Source: Mesorhizobium zhangyense (GTDB taxonomy: Bacteria > Pseudomonadota > Alphaproteobacteria > Rhizobiales > Rhizobiaceae). Taken from it: a stretch of DNA of 64,000 nt. The stretch's first letter is position 1, and every line of letters begins with the position of its first letter. Positions 1-9,721 of the stretch are shown here, piece after piece. The position numbers and the translations under genes are program-made. The stretch is from NCBI RefSeq assembly GCF_011045115.1, contig NZ_JAAKZG010000004.1, positions 434,001-498,000 on the forward strand. Reading direction: 5' to 3'. The notes under the pieces were generated by a model, which saw nothing but the letters and a program-made list of their open reading frames with translations, was not told where the DNA came from and ran no database searches.

Positions 1-58
1 AGGCACCTCACAATCTGCTATGAGGTATTGGATTTACTGATTCCCAACGCAGGCCGTT

Positions 59-1861
59 TTGACCGCTGATCCCACACATATCCTGAAAGCCGTTTACGGC
101 TACGACGCCTTTCGAGGACCTCAGGCGGAGATAGTCGACCATGTGATGGCCGGCAACAACGCCTTCGTCTTGATGCCGACCGGCGGCGGAAAATCGCTGT
201 GCTACCAGATTCCGGCCATGGCGCGACCCGGCATGGGCCTCGTCGTCTCGCCGCTAATCGCTCTGATGGCCGATCAGGTGGCTGCCTTGCGCCAGGCTGG
301 GGTCAAGGCAGCGGCACTCAACTCCGACCTGCCAGGCGACGAGCGAAGCGCGCTGTGGCGGGACGTGTCCTCCGGTGCGCTGGACATCCTTTACGTGGCC
401 CCGGAAACACTCCTCCGGCGCGACATCCTCGAGCGTCTCGGCCAAGTGCCCCTGTCGCTGATCGCCATCGACGAAGCGCATTGCCTGTCGCAATGGGGAC
501 ACGATTTCCGCCCCTCATACCGCCAGCTCGACACGCTGGCCGCGTTGTTCCCCGACACACCGCGAATGGCGCTGACGGCGACCGCTGACGCCCCGACGCG
601 GGCCGAAATCCTGGCACATCTCAAGATCGCGGAAAGTGATGCGTTCATCGCAGGCTTCGACCGCCCTAACATCCGCTATGCCATCCAGGAGAAAGACAAT
701 CCGCGGGCGCAATTGAAGCGTTTCCTGAAAGAGCACGAGGGCGAAAGCGGCATCGTCTACTGTCTGTCGAAACGAAAGACGGAGGAGACTGCCGCCTGGC
801 TTTGCACGCAAGGACATGATGCGCTGCCCTATCACGGCGGTATGGACAAGGCTGCGCGCGGGGCCAACCAGGCGCGTTTTCAACACGATGAAGCCGTCAT
901 CATGGTTGCCACCATTGCCTTCGGCATGGGCATCGACAAGCCGGATGTACGCTTCGTCGCCCATATCGATCTGCCGGGCAGCATCGAGGCTTATTATCAG
1001 GAGACCGGACGCGCCGGACGCGACGGCCTGCCTTCCGACGCCCTGATGCTGCATGGCTATGAAGACATTGCGCTGCGCAGCCGCTTCATCGAGGAATCAG
1101 ACGCGCCCGAGCAGCGCAAGCGCACGGAACGGCAAAAGCTCGATGCACTCCTTGGGTTGGCCGAGACTGCAGGCTGTCGTCGCCAGGTGCTGCTTTCTTA
1201 CTTTGGCGACAGTTGCGAGCCCTGCGGCAATTGCGATACCTGTGCCGAGCCGCCACGGCTGTTCGACGGAACGATCGCTGCGCAAAAAGCTCTGTCCTGC
1301 GTTCACCGGACCGGAGAGCGCTTTGGCCAGGCCTACATCGTCGATGTACTCTTGGGTGCAGAGGACAAGCGCATCGCCGATTTTGGTCACGACCGCATCT
1401 CCACCTACGGTATTGGCAAGGAGCATGACAAACGCACCTGGCGCGCGATCTTGCGTCAGTTGGTGGCCCTGCGGCTGATCGAGGCCGACCTGGCCGGCCA
1501 TGGAGGGCTGGCGATCTCGGAGACGGGGCGCCAGTTCCTGCGCGAAAAGCCCACGCTTATGCTGCGCGTGCCGCCACCGCCACGCGCCGGGCGGGAAAAG
1601 GTTTCCCGCAACCAGACATCGATCGCCCTGCCCGACGCCGACCGCGCTCTGTTTCAGGCATTGCGGGAAAAGCGCATTGAAATCGCCCGGACGCAAAATC
1701 TGCCGCCCTACGTGATTTTCCATGACCGAACGCTGATCGAACTCGCCGCCGCCCGCCCCACTTCGCGCGCGGAGATGGCAGGAGTTCCAGGTGTTGGCGA
1801 GACCAAGCTGGATCGCTACGGCCCTGCGTTCCTGGCGGTGATTGCCGAACATGCGATTTGA
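59..1861 (+). CDS. recQ: ATP-dependent DNA helicase RecQ
   Basis: A 600-residue protein of the usual RecQ length, a 3'-5' DNA helicase used in recombination and fork repair. Walker A TGGGKS is at residues 41-46 and the DEAHC box at 138-142, followed by the RecQ-type SQWGHDFRP. The second RecA-like lobe has [14 protein letters not shown] and [10 protein letters not shown]. The zinc-binding cysteine cluster ([14 protein letters not shown]) lies near residue 380-400, then the winged-helix RQC region, then an HRDC domain from about 525 to the end. The start used here is TTG at 59; an ATG does not offer a better N-terminus, because the helicase homology begins within the first 15 residues. It stands alone; the 206 bases to the next gene hold nothing I can name. 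Confidence 0.96.
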   Translation: MTADPTHILKAVYGYDAFRGPQAEIVDHVMAGNNAFVLMPTGGGKSLCYQIPAMARPGMGLVVSPLIALMADQVAALRQAGVKAAALNSDLPGDERSALWRDVSSGALDILYVAPETLLRRDILERLGQVPLSLIAIDEAHCLSQWGHDFRPSYRQLDTLAALFPDTPRMALTATADAPTRAEILAHLKIAESDAFIAGFDRPNIRYAIQEKDNPRAQLKRFLKEHEGESGIVYCLSKRKTEETAAWLCTQGHDALPYHGGMDKAARGANQARFQHDEAVIMVATIAFGMGIDKPDVRFVAHIDLPGSIEAYYQETGRAGRDGLPSDALMLHGYEDIALRSRFIEESDAPEQRKRTERQKLDALLGLAETAGCRRQVLLSYFGDSCEPCGNCDTCAEPPRLFDGTIAAQKALSCVHRTGERFGQAYIVDVLLGAEDKRIADFGHDRISTYGIGKEHDKRTWRAILRQLVALRLIEADLAGHGGLAISETGRQFLREKPTLMLRVPPPPRAGREKVSRNQTSIALPDADRALFQALREKRIEIARTQNLPPYVIFHDRTLIELAAARPTSRAEMAGVPGVGETKLDRYGPAFLAVIAEHAI

Positions 1862-2067
1862 AACGACCGTGCCTCAGTTGATGAAGTAACGCTGCCACTC
1901 GAAGTCGATGGTCGCCTGCTGTTGCGAGCAGTCATAAGAGGCGCATGATTGTGCCCTCGCAAGAATGGGGCGTATGGTGCCACTGGTGGGACGGTCGATG
2001 GCGACCGCTCCATTCGCCGGACTGGTTTATGGCAAAGCCACTCGCACAAGGGTTCTGACGAGAAGTC

Positions 2068-4245
2068 ATGACACGCGCTCAGCAGCTTGGCGTCGTCATC
2101 GGATTGCTTATTGTCGCGGCGCTTACCGTTCTTCGGGCAAGTGACCCACCACAGTTGAAACTGGCTCGCGAGGCGACGTTCGATCAGTATCAGCACTGGG
2201 CGCCCCGGTCCTTCGAGCAGATGCCGGTCCGGGTCGTCGACATAGACGAAGCTTCGCTGCGACAGTTCGGGCAATGGCCCTGGCCCCGAAACCGCATGGC
2301 AGCACTCGTCGACAGGCTCTCGGAGATGGGCGCGTCGGCTATCGCATTCGATATTCTTTTTGCTGAGCCCGATCGCCTGTCGCCGCGCAATGTTGTGCGC
2401 GATATAGCAGGCGTCGACCCTGCTCTTCTGCGTCAACTGCCGGACAATGACGAGTTGTTTGCTCAATCCATTATCAGAAAGCCGGTCGTCCTGGGCTTTG
2501 GCCTATCCAACGAAGGAAATTACCGGCCCCAGGTGAAGGCCGGCTTTGCCTTCACCGGCGAAAATCTTATCGACGCGCCGCCTCATATGAAAGCGGCAAC
2601 GCCTTTTCAGCCGCAGCTCGAGGCAAATGCAGCCGGCATCGGGCATATCAGCCTTAATCCCGGAAACTCGTCGTCGGTCGTGCGTACGGTTCCGCTGTTG
2701 TTGAGCGATGGCCAACAGCTCTATCCCAACCTCGCCCTTGAAGCGCTGCGCGTTGCGCAAGGCGCCTCCACCTATCTGCTGATCGGCGCTGCGGACGCAC
2801 CAAACATCGTCACCTCGATCAAGGTCGGGGACTTCGTCGTGCCGACGACCGCGGCGGGTGAATTGTGGCTCTATGTCAGCCGGGATAATGCGAAAAGGTA
2901 TGTTTCCGCCAGGGACGTTCTCGCAGCCGGTGGCGCCACCGCTGACGTGAGAGCCGCGATCGAAGGCAGCATCGTCTTCATCGGAACATCGGCTGCGGGG
3001 TTGCAGGACATTCGCACGACGGCCCTGGGAGAGAACGTTCCAGGTGTGTCCGTGCATGCGCAAACCGTCGAGCAGATATTGTCGGGCCAGTTTCTCTCTC
3101 GCCCTGATTGGGCGAACGGTCTTGAGATATTGTCCATCGCAGCACTGGGCAGCCTTCTTGTGGCGCTGACCATCTTTGTCAGTCCGGCAATCGCCCTGGT
3201 CGCGGGCCTGCTGGCTACGGCCTGCGCCCTCGTTGCCTCCTGGCTTGCCTTTTCATTTGCCGGGCTTCTCTTCGACCCGCTGGCACCAGTCGCAGCGGGA
3301 ACGATCACGCATTTTGCCACCACGTCCTTCCGCTTCCTCGTCACGGACCGGGAACGCCGCGAGATTCGCCGGGCATTTGGTCAATATCTTTCGCCATCGC
3401 TTCTGTATCGCGTCGAGCATACGCGGGGCGCCCTTCGCCTCGGCGGGGATGACCGTGAACTGACCGTGATGTTCGTCGACGTGCGAAACTTCACCGAGAT
3501 AAGCGAAAGGCTGCCACCCACTGCCGTGGTTGGATTTCTGAACACACTTCTGGATGCACTCAGCCGTCATGTCACCGAGAACGAAGGCACGCTGGACAAG
3601 TTCATCGGGGATTCCATCATGGCCTTCTGGAATGCCCCGCTGGACGTCAACGATCATTGCGGCAAGGCCGTTCGTGCTGCCCTGGCGATGCGTGAAACCC
3701 TGGCCGAGCTCAATGCCAGCGATGCTTTTGGCTTTGGGACGGAGCACAAGGTCGGCATCGGCATCGGCATCCACACGGGAATCGCCTGCGTCGGGAATAT
3801 GGGCGCAGAGGCTCGGTTCAACTACTCGGCCGTCGGAGATGCCGTAAACGTCGCTTCGCGAATTGAGTCCGCCTGCAAAATGGTGAGCTTCGACATTCTC
3901 GTCTCCGAGACCACGGCACAGGCGCTTGCCGGCAGCGCCCTGCTCAACGCGGGAGCGCTGGCGCTGCGCGGCAAACGTGATCGCACCAATGTCTACGCGG
4001 TCGTCGGCGATGAGCAGGTTGCTGCCTCGCAGGAATTCGCAGATCTGCAGACGGTGCACGGGCGGCTTGTCCAGGCCCTGCGTTCACGGTCGGCGGGAAC
4101 TCGCAGGATCGCCATCACCGCGAAAGTGAAGGCGACACGGCTGCCCGCCGGATTGCAGGATTTCTACGACCGGATATCCCGCAGGTCAGATCAATTTCTC
4201 ATTGATCCTGCAGACAAGAACAAACTACGCCAAGTGACGGACTAA
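2068..4245 (+). CDS. CHASE2-domain class III adenylate/guanylate cyclase
   Basis: A 725-residue membrane cyclase making cyclic nucleotide in response to an extracytoplasmic signal. The N-terminus has one hydrophobic helix (residues 6-24), then a periplasmic CHASE2 sensor to about 340 (typical VRVVDIDEASLRQFGQWPWPR). Two or three closely spaced membrane helices follow (about 348-410). The cyclase domain shows VMFVDVRNFTEI near 468 (metal aspartate), FIGDSIMAFWNAP near 512 (second metal aspartate) and YSAVGDAVNVASRIE near 587. Start ATG is preceded by GAGAAG. It converges with the FecR-domain gene and the two stop codons overlap by 4 bases. CHASE2 cyclases and FecR-domain proteins often sit together in alphaproteobacteria, so joint signalling at the envelope is plausible. 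Nucleotide specificity cannot be read with certainty. Confidence 0.93.
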   Translation: MTRAQQLGVVIGLLIVAALTVLRASDPPQLKLAREATFDQYQHWAPRSFEQMPVRVVDIDEASLRQFGQWPWPRNRMAALVDRLSEMGASAIAFDILFAEPDRLSPRNVVRDIAGVDPALLRQLPDNDELFAQSIIRKPVVLGFGLSNEGNYRPQVKAGFAFTGENLIDAPPHMKAATPFQPQLEANAAGIGHISLNPGNSSSVVRTVPLLLSDGQQLYPNLALEALRVAQGASTYLLIGAADAPNIVTSIKVGDFVVPTTAAGELWLYVSRDNAKRYVSARDVLAAGGATADVRAAIEGSIVFIGTSAAGLQDIRTTALGENVPGVSVHAQTVEQILSGQFLSRPDWANGLEILSIAALGSLLVALTIFVSPAIALVAGLLATACALVASWLAFSFAGLLFDPLAPVAAGTITHFATTSFRFLVTDRERREIRRAFGQYLSPSLLYRVEHTRGALRLGGDDRELTVMFVDVRNFTEISERLPPTAVVGFLNTLLDALSRHVTENEGTLDKFIGDSIMAFWNAPLDVNDHCGKAVRAALAMRETLAELNASDAFGFGTEHKVGIGIGIHTGIACVGNMGAEARFNYSAVGDAVNVASRIESACKMVSFDILVSETTAQALAGSALLNAGALALRGKRDRTNVYAVVGDEQVAASQEFADLQTVHGRLVQALRSRSAGTRRIAITAKVKATRLPAGLQDFYDRISRRSDQFLIDPADKNKLRQVTD

Positions 4246-5336
4246 TAACCGTCATTGCCGGCATTTCCGCCTCCCGGAGGTGACCCGTCGTGATGGCCGT
4301 TGCCCTTCCCATTGTCACCGTGATGTCCCCCATGGCCATGGTGCCCCTTATCAGGCTTGTCAGGCTTACCGGGCTTGTCCGGTTTGCCAGGCTTATCGGG
4401 CTTACCCGGCTTGTCAGGCTTACCAGGTTTGTCCGGTTTGCCCGGCTTATCGGGTTTGCCCGGTTTGTCAGGCTTCCCAGGTTTACCTGGCTTATCGGGT
4501 TTCCCAGGCTTGTCAGGCTTCCCAGGGTTATCCGGTTTGCCCGGCTTGTCAGGTTTTCCGGGTTTTTCAGGCGTATCCGGCTTGTTGGGCACGTCCGGGC
4601 GGTCGGGGTTGGGTGCGGCTGGTTGGCTGACGCTTTTGTTTTGGTCCATCTCGCGCAGAGATGCCATGGAAAGGCCACAGCCGGTGCTGGACTGAAATCC
4701 CCCCGAAAGCTGCTGGTTGCCAGACAGGAACGGCAGTGCCCGCATACTGCCCAGCGTGCCGAGCATTCCTCGATTGACCCGTTTGGGATCGGTTACGCCG
4801 CCCGACCGCGTCGCGATGACACAGTCGCATCGCCGTTTCAGTTGCCGACAGCCATTGCTGCCACAGAATTGGGCGGAGCCGCTTAGAAGAACCACCGCAG
4901 TGGTGCCGTTCGCTCCGACAAAAAAGTCGAACACGGTTCCACGAACCCCGATCGTTCCGGCTGGCGTAACAATCTCATAGGCCGAGGACTTCGAATTTCC
5001 GCTGATCCAGCGGAAGGTTCCCTTGACCGCTTTGATCGTGAGCTTCTTCACAGATTTGCTGTCATCAAAGACAAACTTGTCGATAACGACGGAAGAGCCC
5101 CATCCGACCGCAAGTTTGGTTCCATCCCTGAAGACGAATTGACCAAGCCCGGAGTTTGACGTCCGGATACGCTCATCCCGGTAAACCGGAGCCTTGACCG
5201 TTAGCGGACCATTCGCACCCGTTACGTCAGTCTTGATCAAGACGGCCTCACCGACCTCCTCGGCGGCCGATGTCGGCATGGTACTGTAGAGTGCGATAGC
5301 TACTGCCGCCGTTGCGGCAAGCGGCAAGGACGACAT
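4242..5336 (-). CDS. FecR-domain secreted protein with GKPDKP-repeat tail
   Basis: 364 residues. An N-terminal signal peptide ends near TSAAEEVG (about residue 25). Residues about 45-170 form a FecR domain: [45 protein letters not shown], and the hallmark [20 protein letters not shown] cysteine-rich patch follows ([17 protein letters not shown]). From about residue 255 to 330 the chain is a low-complexity Gly-Lys-Pro-Asp-Lys-Pro repeat, then a His/Gly-rich end. Such FecR proteins without a TonB receptor or sigma factor nearby are generally secreted or envelope proteins of unknown role, not iron regulators. A strong ribosome site AGGAGG lies 5-6 bases before the ATG. It converges on the CHASE2 cyclase gene. 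Confidence 0.88.
   Translation of the reverse strand: MSSLPLAATAAVAIALYSTMPTSAAEEVGEAVLIKTDVTGANGPLTVKAPVYRDERIRTSNSGLGQFVFRDGTKLAVGWGSSVVIDKFVFDDSKSVKKLTIKAVKGTFRWISGNSKSSAYEIVTPAGTIGVRGTVFDFFVGANGTTAVVLLSGSAQFCGSNGCRQLKRRCDCVIATRSGGVTDPKRVNRGMLGTLGSMRALPFLSGNQQLSGGFQSSTGCGLSMASLREMDQNKSVSQPAAPNPDRPDVPNKPDTPEKPGKPDKPGKPDNPGKPDKPGKPDKPGKPGKPDKPGKPDKPGKPDKPGKPDKPGKPDKPGKPDKPGKPDKPDKGHHGHGGHHGDNGKGNGHHDGSPPGGGNAGNDGY
4348..4575 (-). repeat. In-frame 18-base tandem repeats encoding GKPDKP
   Basis: The FecR gene here is built from imperfect 18-base units (two Gly-Lys-Pro/Asp-Lys-Pro triplets each), roughly a dozen copies. Synonymous third positions vary between units, so it is an older, selected repeat and not a fresh slippage tract. 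It encodes a flexible, cationic, proline-rich stalk. Confidence 0.9.
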
Positions 5337-5672
5337 TCCACCCTCCTGCTTGCTTATATTAGCATGCGGTAAGGAAAGGAGTCTTACTGCTACGCACCAA
5401 CCGTTTTAGGTAGGGAGCGCTACTCCTTTTGAATAGGCAAAGCTGAGACCGCTGTCGTTTGCGTCGACCATCCCGCTTTGCCCGGACGCCGATTGCCGGC
5501 AGCAACTGGACCGAGCGGAAAACCGCCAAAAGAGCGTTCTCGCAGTCATGCAATCGCAATCTTCCCTTTGTCGACCAACGCTGGGATCGTTTACCTGGTA
5601 TTCAACGACGGCGTTGACGATGGGATCGAACAGCCGATCTGGCGAGATGATTCGTTACGAAACAGAGGATCC
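5337..5672. other. Intergenic region between divergent FecR and DUF2161 genes
   Basis: 336 bases between two divergent starts, assuming the downstream gene begins at 5673. The first 60 bases next to the FecR gene are AT-richer and probably hold its promoter. An upstream-extended start for the DUF2161 gene (reading from 5478) is open but adds about 65 residues without family likeness. I see no RNA gene or repeat. Confidence 0.5.
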
Positions 5673-6341
5673 ATGCTCGAAACTTCACTCTACAGCCCGG
5701 TCAAAGGATTCCTCGAAGGCTTGGGATTTGTGGTCAAAGGCGAGATCGGCGGCTGCGACTTGCTGGCGCTGAGTGCTGACTCTCCACCAATCGTCGTTAT
5801 CTGCGAGCTGAAGTTGCAGTTCAATCTCGAACTTGTGCTCCAGGGCGTCGACCGGATGGCAGCGAGCGACGAGGTCTGGCTTGCCGCGCGCATGTCGATC
5901 CGCGGCAAGGGCCGCGAAAGTGACGCTCGGTTCCGCAATCTGTGTCGTCGTCTCGGCTTTGGCCTCCTTGGCGTCTCTGCAAACGGCCAGGTGCAGGTGC
6001 TGCTCAGCCCGATAGCAGCTACGCCGCGCCGGGATCCAAAACGCCGCTCAAAACTGATCGACGAACATCGGCGCAGGCAAGGCGATCCGGTCGCCGGTGG
6101 TGGTTCGCGTGCCCCAATCATGACAGCCTATCGCCAGGAAGCATTGGCATGCGCCGCTGCCCTGGCCGGAGGTCAAAAACGGCCGCGTGATTTGAAACCC
6201 GGCATGCCAAACGCAGCCAAAATCCTGCTTCACAATGTGTATGGCTGGTTCCAACGCACAGAGCGCGGCGTCTACGATCTGACCGAGAGCGGCCGCCAGG
6301 CGCTTCTGCGCTGGCCTCAAGCGTCGAGCGGAGCGATGTGA
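5673..6341 (+). CDS. DUF2161 family protein
   Basis: 222 residues from the ATG at 5673 (MLETSLYSPVKGFLE). The family, as I recall it, is annotated as DUF2161 putative phosphodiesterase and begins like this: a short Y-x-PVK-x-FLE motif, GEIGGCDLLA, then VVICELKLQFNLELVLQGVDR. The charged ELKL after a hydrophobic strand preceded by CD resembles a PD-(D/E)xK nuclease-like core (D..ExK), which would fit a nuclease fold; this is inference. The C-terminal 70 residues (KPRDLKPGMPNAAKILLHNVYGWF) look like a winged helix. A terminator-like hairpin follows 20 bases after the stop. True function unknown. Confidence 0.8.
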   Translation: MLETSLYSPVKGFLEGLGFVVKGEIGGCDLLALSADSPPIVVICELKLQFNLELVLQGVDRMAASDEVWLAARMSIRGKGRESDARFRNLCRRLGFGLLGVSANGQVQVLLSPIAATPRRDPKRRSKLIDEHRRRQGDPVAGGGSRAPIMTAYRQEALACAAALAGGQKRPRDLKPGMPNAAKILLHNVYGWFQRTERGVYDLTESGRQALLRWPQASSGAM

Positions 6342-6360
6342 TCCAGTGGCAGGCTGCGCG

Positions 6361-6377
6361 CCCGCCAACCTGGCGGG
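6361..6377 (+). terminator. Hairpin after the DUF2161 gene
   Basis: CCCGCCA-acc-TGGCGGG forms a perfect 7-bp stem 20 bases past the stop codon, followed by TTAAATCTCC. GC-rich stem and AT-rich tail suggest an intrinsic terminator, though the T run is poor. Confidence 0.5.
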
Positions 6378-6599
6378 TTAAATCTCCGTTTCAGGTTGTA
6401 GCGTTCCTGCGTCTTCAGAATATGGGCAAATCGGCGGCCGCGTCGATGTCGCCTCCCTCCAGCATCGCAATGATCGCGAAATACCGGGCATTGGCCTGAT
6501 TGCGCGTAGGAAGAGGACCAGATTATCGGGTTGCGACGACGGCTTCCGGTTGTCCATTACCCGACAGGATTTGCGCCGTCCCTCGCACAACAAGCAACC

Positions 6600-7013
6600 T
6601 TATTGTCCCTTGGTTTGCTTTTGGTCTGAACTCTTCGGCGAAGCCTCTCCATCCGTACCTTCAGATTCGGCTTCGAAAGCTGGAACGCCGCCATTGTTCT
6701 CGGTCCGGTCGCGATAGAGTGCTGCACGGGCCAGCAGCATGAGCGAGACGGGTGTCGTGACGATCACGAAGGCGGCAATCAGAATCTCGTGAAGGGCCGG
6801 GCGCGACTGAAGCACGGTGAAGCAGATCATCGAGGCGATGAGTATGCCGCCCGCTCCCCAGGTCGTACCCAATGTCGGCGCGTGCACCCTCTCGTAGAAG
6901 CTGCCGAACCGCAGCAGCCCGATCGCTCCCAGCAAGGTCAGCCCGGAACCGAGGAGGAGAAAAAATGCCGTGGGCAGCGCGGCCCAGGCGGGCAGATCGG
7001 CGGCGTGGGTCAT
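6600..7013 (-). CDS. phaG: Monovalent cation/H+ antiporter subunit G (Mrp/Pha type)
   Basis: 137 residues from an ATG at 7013 that overlaps the phaF stop by 4 bases (ATGA). Three hydrophobic helices occupy the first 100 residues, with the family motif LGAIGLLRFGSFYERVHAPTLG-like sequence near residue 25-45. The tail (about 40 residues) is charged and ends in KGQ. PhaG is a small membrane subunit needed to assemble the multi-subunit Mrp antiporter, which exports Na+ or K+ in exchange for protons. It is the last gene of the seven-function operon phaAB-C-D-E-F-G. Confidence 0.93.
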   Translation of the reverse strand: MTHAADLPAWAALPTAFFLLLGSGLTLLGAIGLLRFGSFYERVHAPTLGTTWGAGGILIASMICFTVLQSRPALHEILIAAFVIVTTPVSLMLLARAALYRDRTENNGGVPAFEAESEGTDGEASPKSSDQKQTKGQ

Positions 7014-7291
7014 TCGATTACCTCTCCGCGCATGAGGAATTTCGCCAGCGCCACGGTAGACACAAAACCGAGAAGGGAAATCACCAGGGCGGCCTCGAAA
7101 TAGATCGTGGTTCCCGTGCGGATGCCGAAGGTCAGCAGAAGCAGCATGGCGCAGACATAGAGCGCGTCGAACCCGAGCACGCGGTCCTGGGCGCGTGGCC
7201 CCAGCACCATGCGCGCCACTGCGCAGGCCATCGCCGCAAGCAGGAACAGCTGCGCGACCGTGATCGACCATATGAGGATGGTGGCGCTCAT
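7010..7291 (-). CDS. phaF: Monovalent cation/H+ antiporter subunit F
   Basis: 93 residues, three predicted membrane helices (about 5-27, 36-55, 60-82). Family sequence MVLGPRAQDRVLGFDALYV and a C-terminal FLMRGEVIE are visible. It overlaps phaE upstream and phaG downstream by 4 bases each, which implies translational coupling. Small membrane subunit of the Mrp complex. Confidence 0.94.
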   Translation of the reverse strand: MSATILIWSITVAQLFLLAAMACAVARMVLGPRAQDRVLGFDALYVCAMLLLLTFGIRTGTTIYFEAALVISLLGFVSTVALAKFLMRGEVIE

Positions 7292-7773
7292 TCGAAAATC
7301 TCCATCAGCGGTCTTTCATAGCGGCCCTTGATGATGTCGATCCACTCCTGTTCATCGGCAAGGTCGAGCACATGGAGCAACAATACGCCGGTTCCCGAGC
7401 GGTATTCGACCCAGGCCGTGCCCGGCGTGCTGGTGATGATGCAGGCAAGCACGGCCAGCCCGGTCGGGTCGCGCAATTCAAGCGGGATCGTGACGAAGCC
7501 GGAGGTTCGCTGCCCTCGCCTGCCACGCAGGACAATGCTGGCTACGGCGATGTTGGAGCGCAGGACATCCGCCATCACGGTGACGAACAGCCCTGGGATC
7601 AGACCCCACCGGCGCAGCCGGGGCTTTGCGGGCTCCAAGGCCGTCATGGCCCAGGATGCCGCAATGCCGATGATGGCGCCCAGCACCAGATGGCCGGCGG
7701 ACAGCCCGTTGAGCAGAATCCACATGACCAGCAGTGACGTCGCGAGCAATGGGTAGGGAAGCAAACGGCTCAT
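7288..7773 (-). CDS. phaE: Monovalent cation/H+ antiporter subunit E
   Basis: 161 residues from the ATG at 7773, which overlaps the phaD stop. Two N-terminal helices (LLATSLLVMWILLNGLSAGH; LVLGAIIGIAASWAM) precede a cytoplasmic domain with RSNIAVASIVLRGR, SGFVTIPLELRDPTGLAVLACIITSTPGTAWVEY-type sequence and LHVLDLADEQEWI, all typical of MnhE/PhaE. Subunit of the Mrp/Pha antiporter. Confidence 0.94.
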   Translation of the reverse strand: MSRLLPYPLLATSLLVMWILLNGLSAGHLVLGAIIGIAASWAMTALEPAKPRLRRWGLIPGLFVTVMADVLRSNIAVASIVLRGRRGQRTSGFVTIPLELRDPTGLAVLACIITSTPGTAWVEYRSGTGVLLLHVLDLADEQEWIDIIKGRYERPLMEIFE

Positions 7774-9377
7774 TGGCTTTCCGCCGCTTTCGGACCCGGG
7801 ACCTGCGCGGTGGACATCACCGCCCGCACATAGTTCATCGGCGTATGGAGGGATTGGGCCGTGGCGTCCATGTAACGCATGACCGAGCCGCCTTGCACGG
7901 TTAGCACCAGACACAGGACAAGAAGGAATCCTACCGGCACGATTTCGCTCACCCGGACGCGCGGCACGGTTCCTTCGATCGGGGCCCAGAAGGTACGGAT
8001 ACCGGCGCGGGTCATGGCAATCATGGCCGAAAGGCCGGAAAGAAGCAGCAGCGCGGCCAAAACCCACATGGCAGCGTTTTCATTCCCGCCGATCATGGCG
8101 GTCAGCAGCGCGAATTTGGCGATGAAGCCGGAGAGCGGCGGCAGGCCGGCAAGCAGCAGGGCGCAGCCGACGAAACACAGGCCGAGCACGGCAAGCGTGC
8201 CGGGAATGGCGAGCCCGACCTCTTCCGGCGCCTCTTCCTCGTCCATGTCGTCACCGTAGGCTTCCATCGTGACTGCCAGCACGTTAGCCGCCGGATCCTG
8301 TGCCCGCTCGACCAGTTCGATCAGCAGAAAGAAGGCGCTGATCGCCAGCGTGGAACTCACCATATGATAAAGCGCGCCGGAGGTGACCGAGACACTGGCC
8401 ATGCCGATCGCGGCCAGCAGCGTGCCGGACGAGACCAGCACGTAGAAGCCGGCAAGCCGTCCCATCGCCTGCGATGCCAGCACGCCGATGGCGCCGAATG
8501 CGATCGTCGCCATGCCGCCGAACAGCAGCCATGAGCTACCGAAGCCCGCGGTCGCGCCTGCATCGACGCCGAAGAGCAGCAGCGAAAGCCGCAGGATAAC
8601 GTATACGCCGACCTTGCTGAGGATGGCGAAGATCGCAGCGACCGGCGCGGCTGCGGCGGTATAGGCGGTGGGCAGCCAGAACCCCAGCGGCCACATCCCG
8701 GCCTTGACCAGGAAAGCGATGCCGAGAACCGTAGCCCCTGCCTCCAGAAGCATCCGGTCTTCCGCCGCAACCGCAGGAATCCTGAGCGCAAGATCGGCCA
8801 TGTTGAGCGTGCCGGTGACGCCGTAGATAAGACTGACCCCGATCAGGAACAGCGACGAAGCGGCAAGGTTGATCGCGATATAGTGCAGACCGGCCTTCAC
8901 CCGAAGCTGGCCAGAGCCGTAAAGGACAAGGCCGTATGATGCTGCGAGCAGCACCTCGAAGAACACAAACAGGTTGAACAGGTCACCCGTAAGGAAGGCG
9001 CCGTTCAGCCCCATTAGCAGCAGCTGGAAAAGCGTATGGAAATGCGGCCCGCTCTTGTGCCAGCGCGCCAGCGAAAAGATCAGCGCCGCGAGCGCCAGCA
9101 CGCTTGTCAGCACCAGCATGAGAGCCGAAAGCCGGTCAAGCACCAGCACGATGCCGAACGGCGCCGGCCAGTTGCCGAGCGGGTAAACGCTGGTCATTGC
9201 CGTTTCGGAATCGACGAAGCGCAGCAGCACAACAGTTATGACGAGAAGCGTCAGCACCGAGGCGAGGCTGATCGCGGCCTTGAGCGTGTGACGGCGCTCG
9301 TCGAACATCAGGAGCAGCGCGCCGGCGACGAGCGGCAGGACGATCGGCGCGATCAGGAGATGGCTGGTCCACTCCAT
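7770..9377 (-). CDS. phaD: Monovalent cation/H+ antiporter subunit D
   Basis: 535 residues with about 14 membrane helices, related to the proton-pumping NuoL/M/N subunits of complex I. The glutamate in FVFFEVLLAASYGLVL (near residue 138) and the lysine in GIAFLVKAGMWPLGFWLPTAY (near 220) are the usual proton-path residues. An acidic cytoplasmic loop near residues 360-380 (DDMDEEEAPEE) is more charged than I would expect. Subunit D belongs to the antiporter core together with PhaA. It overlaps phaC and phaE. Confidence 0.95.
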   Translation of the reverse strand: MEWTSHLLIAPIVLPLVAGALLLMFDERRHTLKAAISLASVLTLLVITVVLLRFVDSETAMTSVYPLGNWPAPFGIVLVLDRLSALMLVLTSVLALAALIFSLARWHKSGPHFHTLFQLLLMGLNGAFLTGDLFNLFVFFEVLLAASYGLVLYGSGQLRVKAGLHYIAINLAASSLFLIGVSLIYGVTGTLNMADLALRIPAVAAEDRMLLEAGATVLGIAFLVKAGMWPLGFWLPTAYTAAAAPVAAIFAILSKVGVYVILRLSLLLFGVDAGATAGFGSSWLLFGGMATIAFGAIGVLASQAMGRLAGFYVLVSSGTLLAAIGMASVSVTSGALYHMVSSTLAISAFFLLIELVERAQDPAANVLAVTMEAYGDDMDEEEAPEEVGLAIPGTLAVLGLCFVGCALLLAGLPPLSGFIAKFALLTAMIGGNENAAMWVLAALLLLSGLSAMIAMTRAGIRTFWAPIEGTVPRVRVSEIVPVGFLLVLCLVLTVQGGSVMRYMDATAQSLHTPMNYVRAVMSTAQVPGPKAAESQ

Positions 9378-9721
9378 CAGTGGGGCTCCCTGCCATCGAC
9401 ATGATCGCTACCGGTCAAGCCGCGCGACACCAGAAGGACAACCAGAAACAGCGCCGTCGTCGCAAAGCCGATGACGATGGCCGTGAGCACGAGCGCCTGC
9501 GGTACAGGGTCGGCATAGTCGGCGGGGTTGACGTTGGTACCGGAGGAAAGCACCGCCGCCGCGTTCATGCGCAACCTGCCCATCGAGAAGATGAACAGAT
9601 TGACGCCATAGGCGATGAGCGACAAGCCGATGATGACCTGATAGGTCCGCGGCCTCAGCAGCAGCCAGACGCCGGAGCCGACCAGAACACCGATGCCGAG
9701 GGCGAGCGTCAGTTCCATCAT
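9377..9721 (-). CDS. phaC: Monovalent cation/H+ antiporter subunit C
   Basis: 114 residues, a NuoK-like three-helix subunit. The start ATG at 9721 overlaps the phaAB stop (ATGA); the next codon is also ATG, so the start could be three bases later. Motifs: GSGVWLLLRPRTYQVIIGLSL, NLFIFSMGRL and DPVPQALVLTAIVIGFA, which is diagnostic for MnhC/NuoK. Confidence 0.95.
   Translation of the reverse strand: MMELTLALGIGVLVGSGVWLLLRPRTYQVIIGLSLIAYGVNLFIFSMGRLRMNAAAVLSSGTNVNPADYADPVPQALVLTAIVIGFATTALFLVVLLVSRGLTGSDHVDGREPH

Noticed and set aside
1-58. Possible end of an upstream gene
   Set aside because: No open frame with likeness could be seen in 58 bases.
4357-4695. Open frame on the plus strand reading as Gly-Leu-Ser-Gly-Leu-Pro repeats (collagen-like)
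   Set aside because: It is the complement of the GKPDKP repeat of the FecR gene and has no ribosome site; the minus-strand gene has signal peptide and FecR domain.
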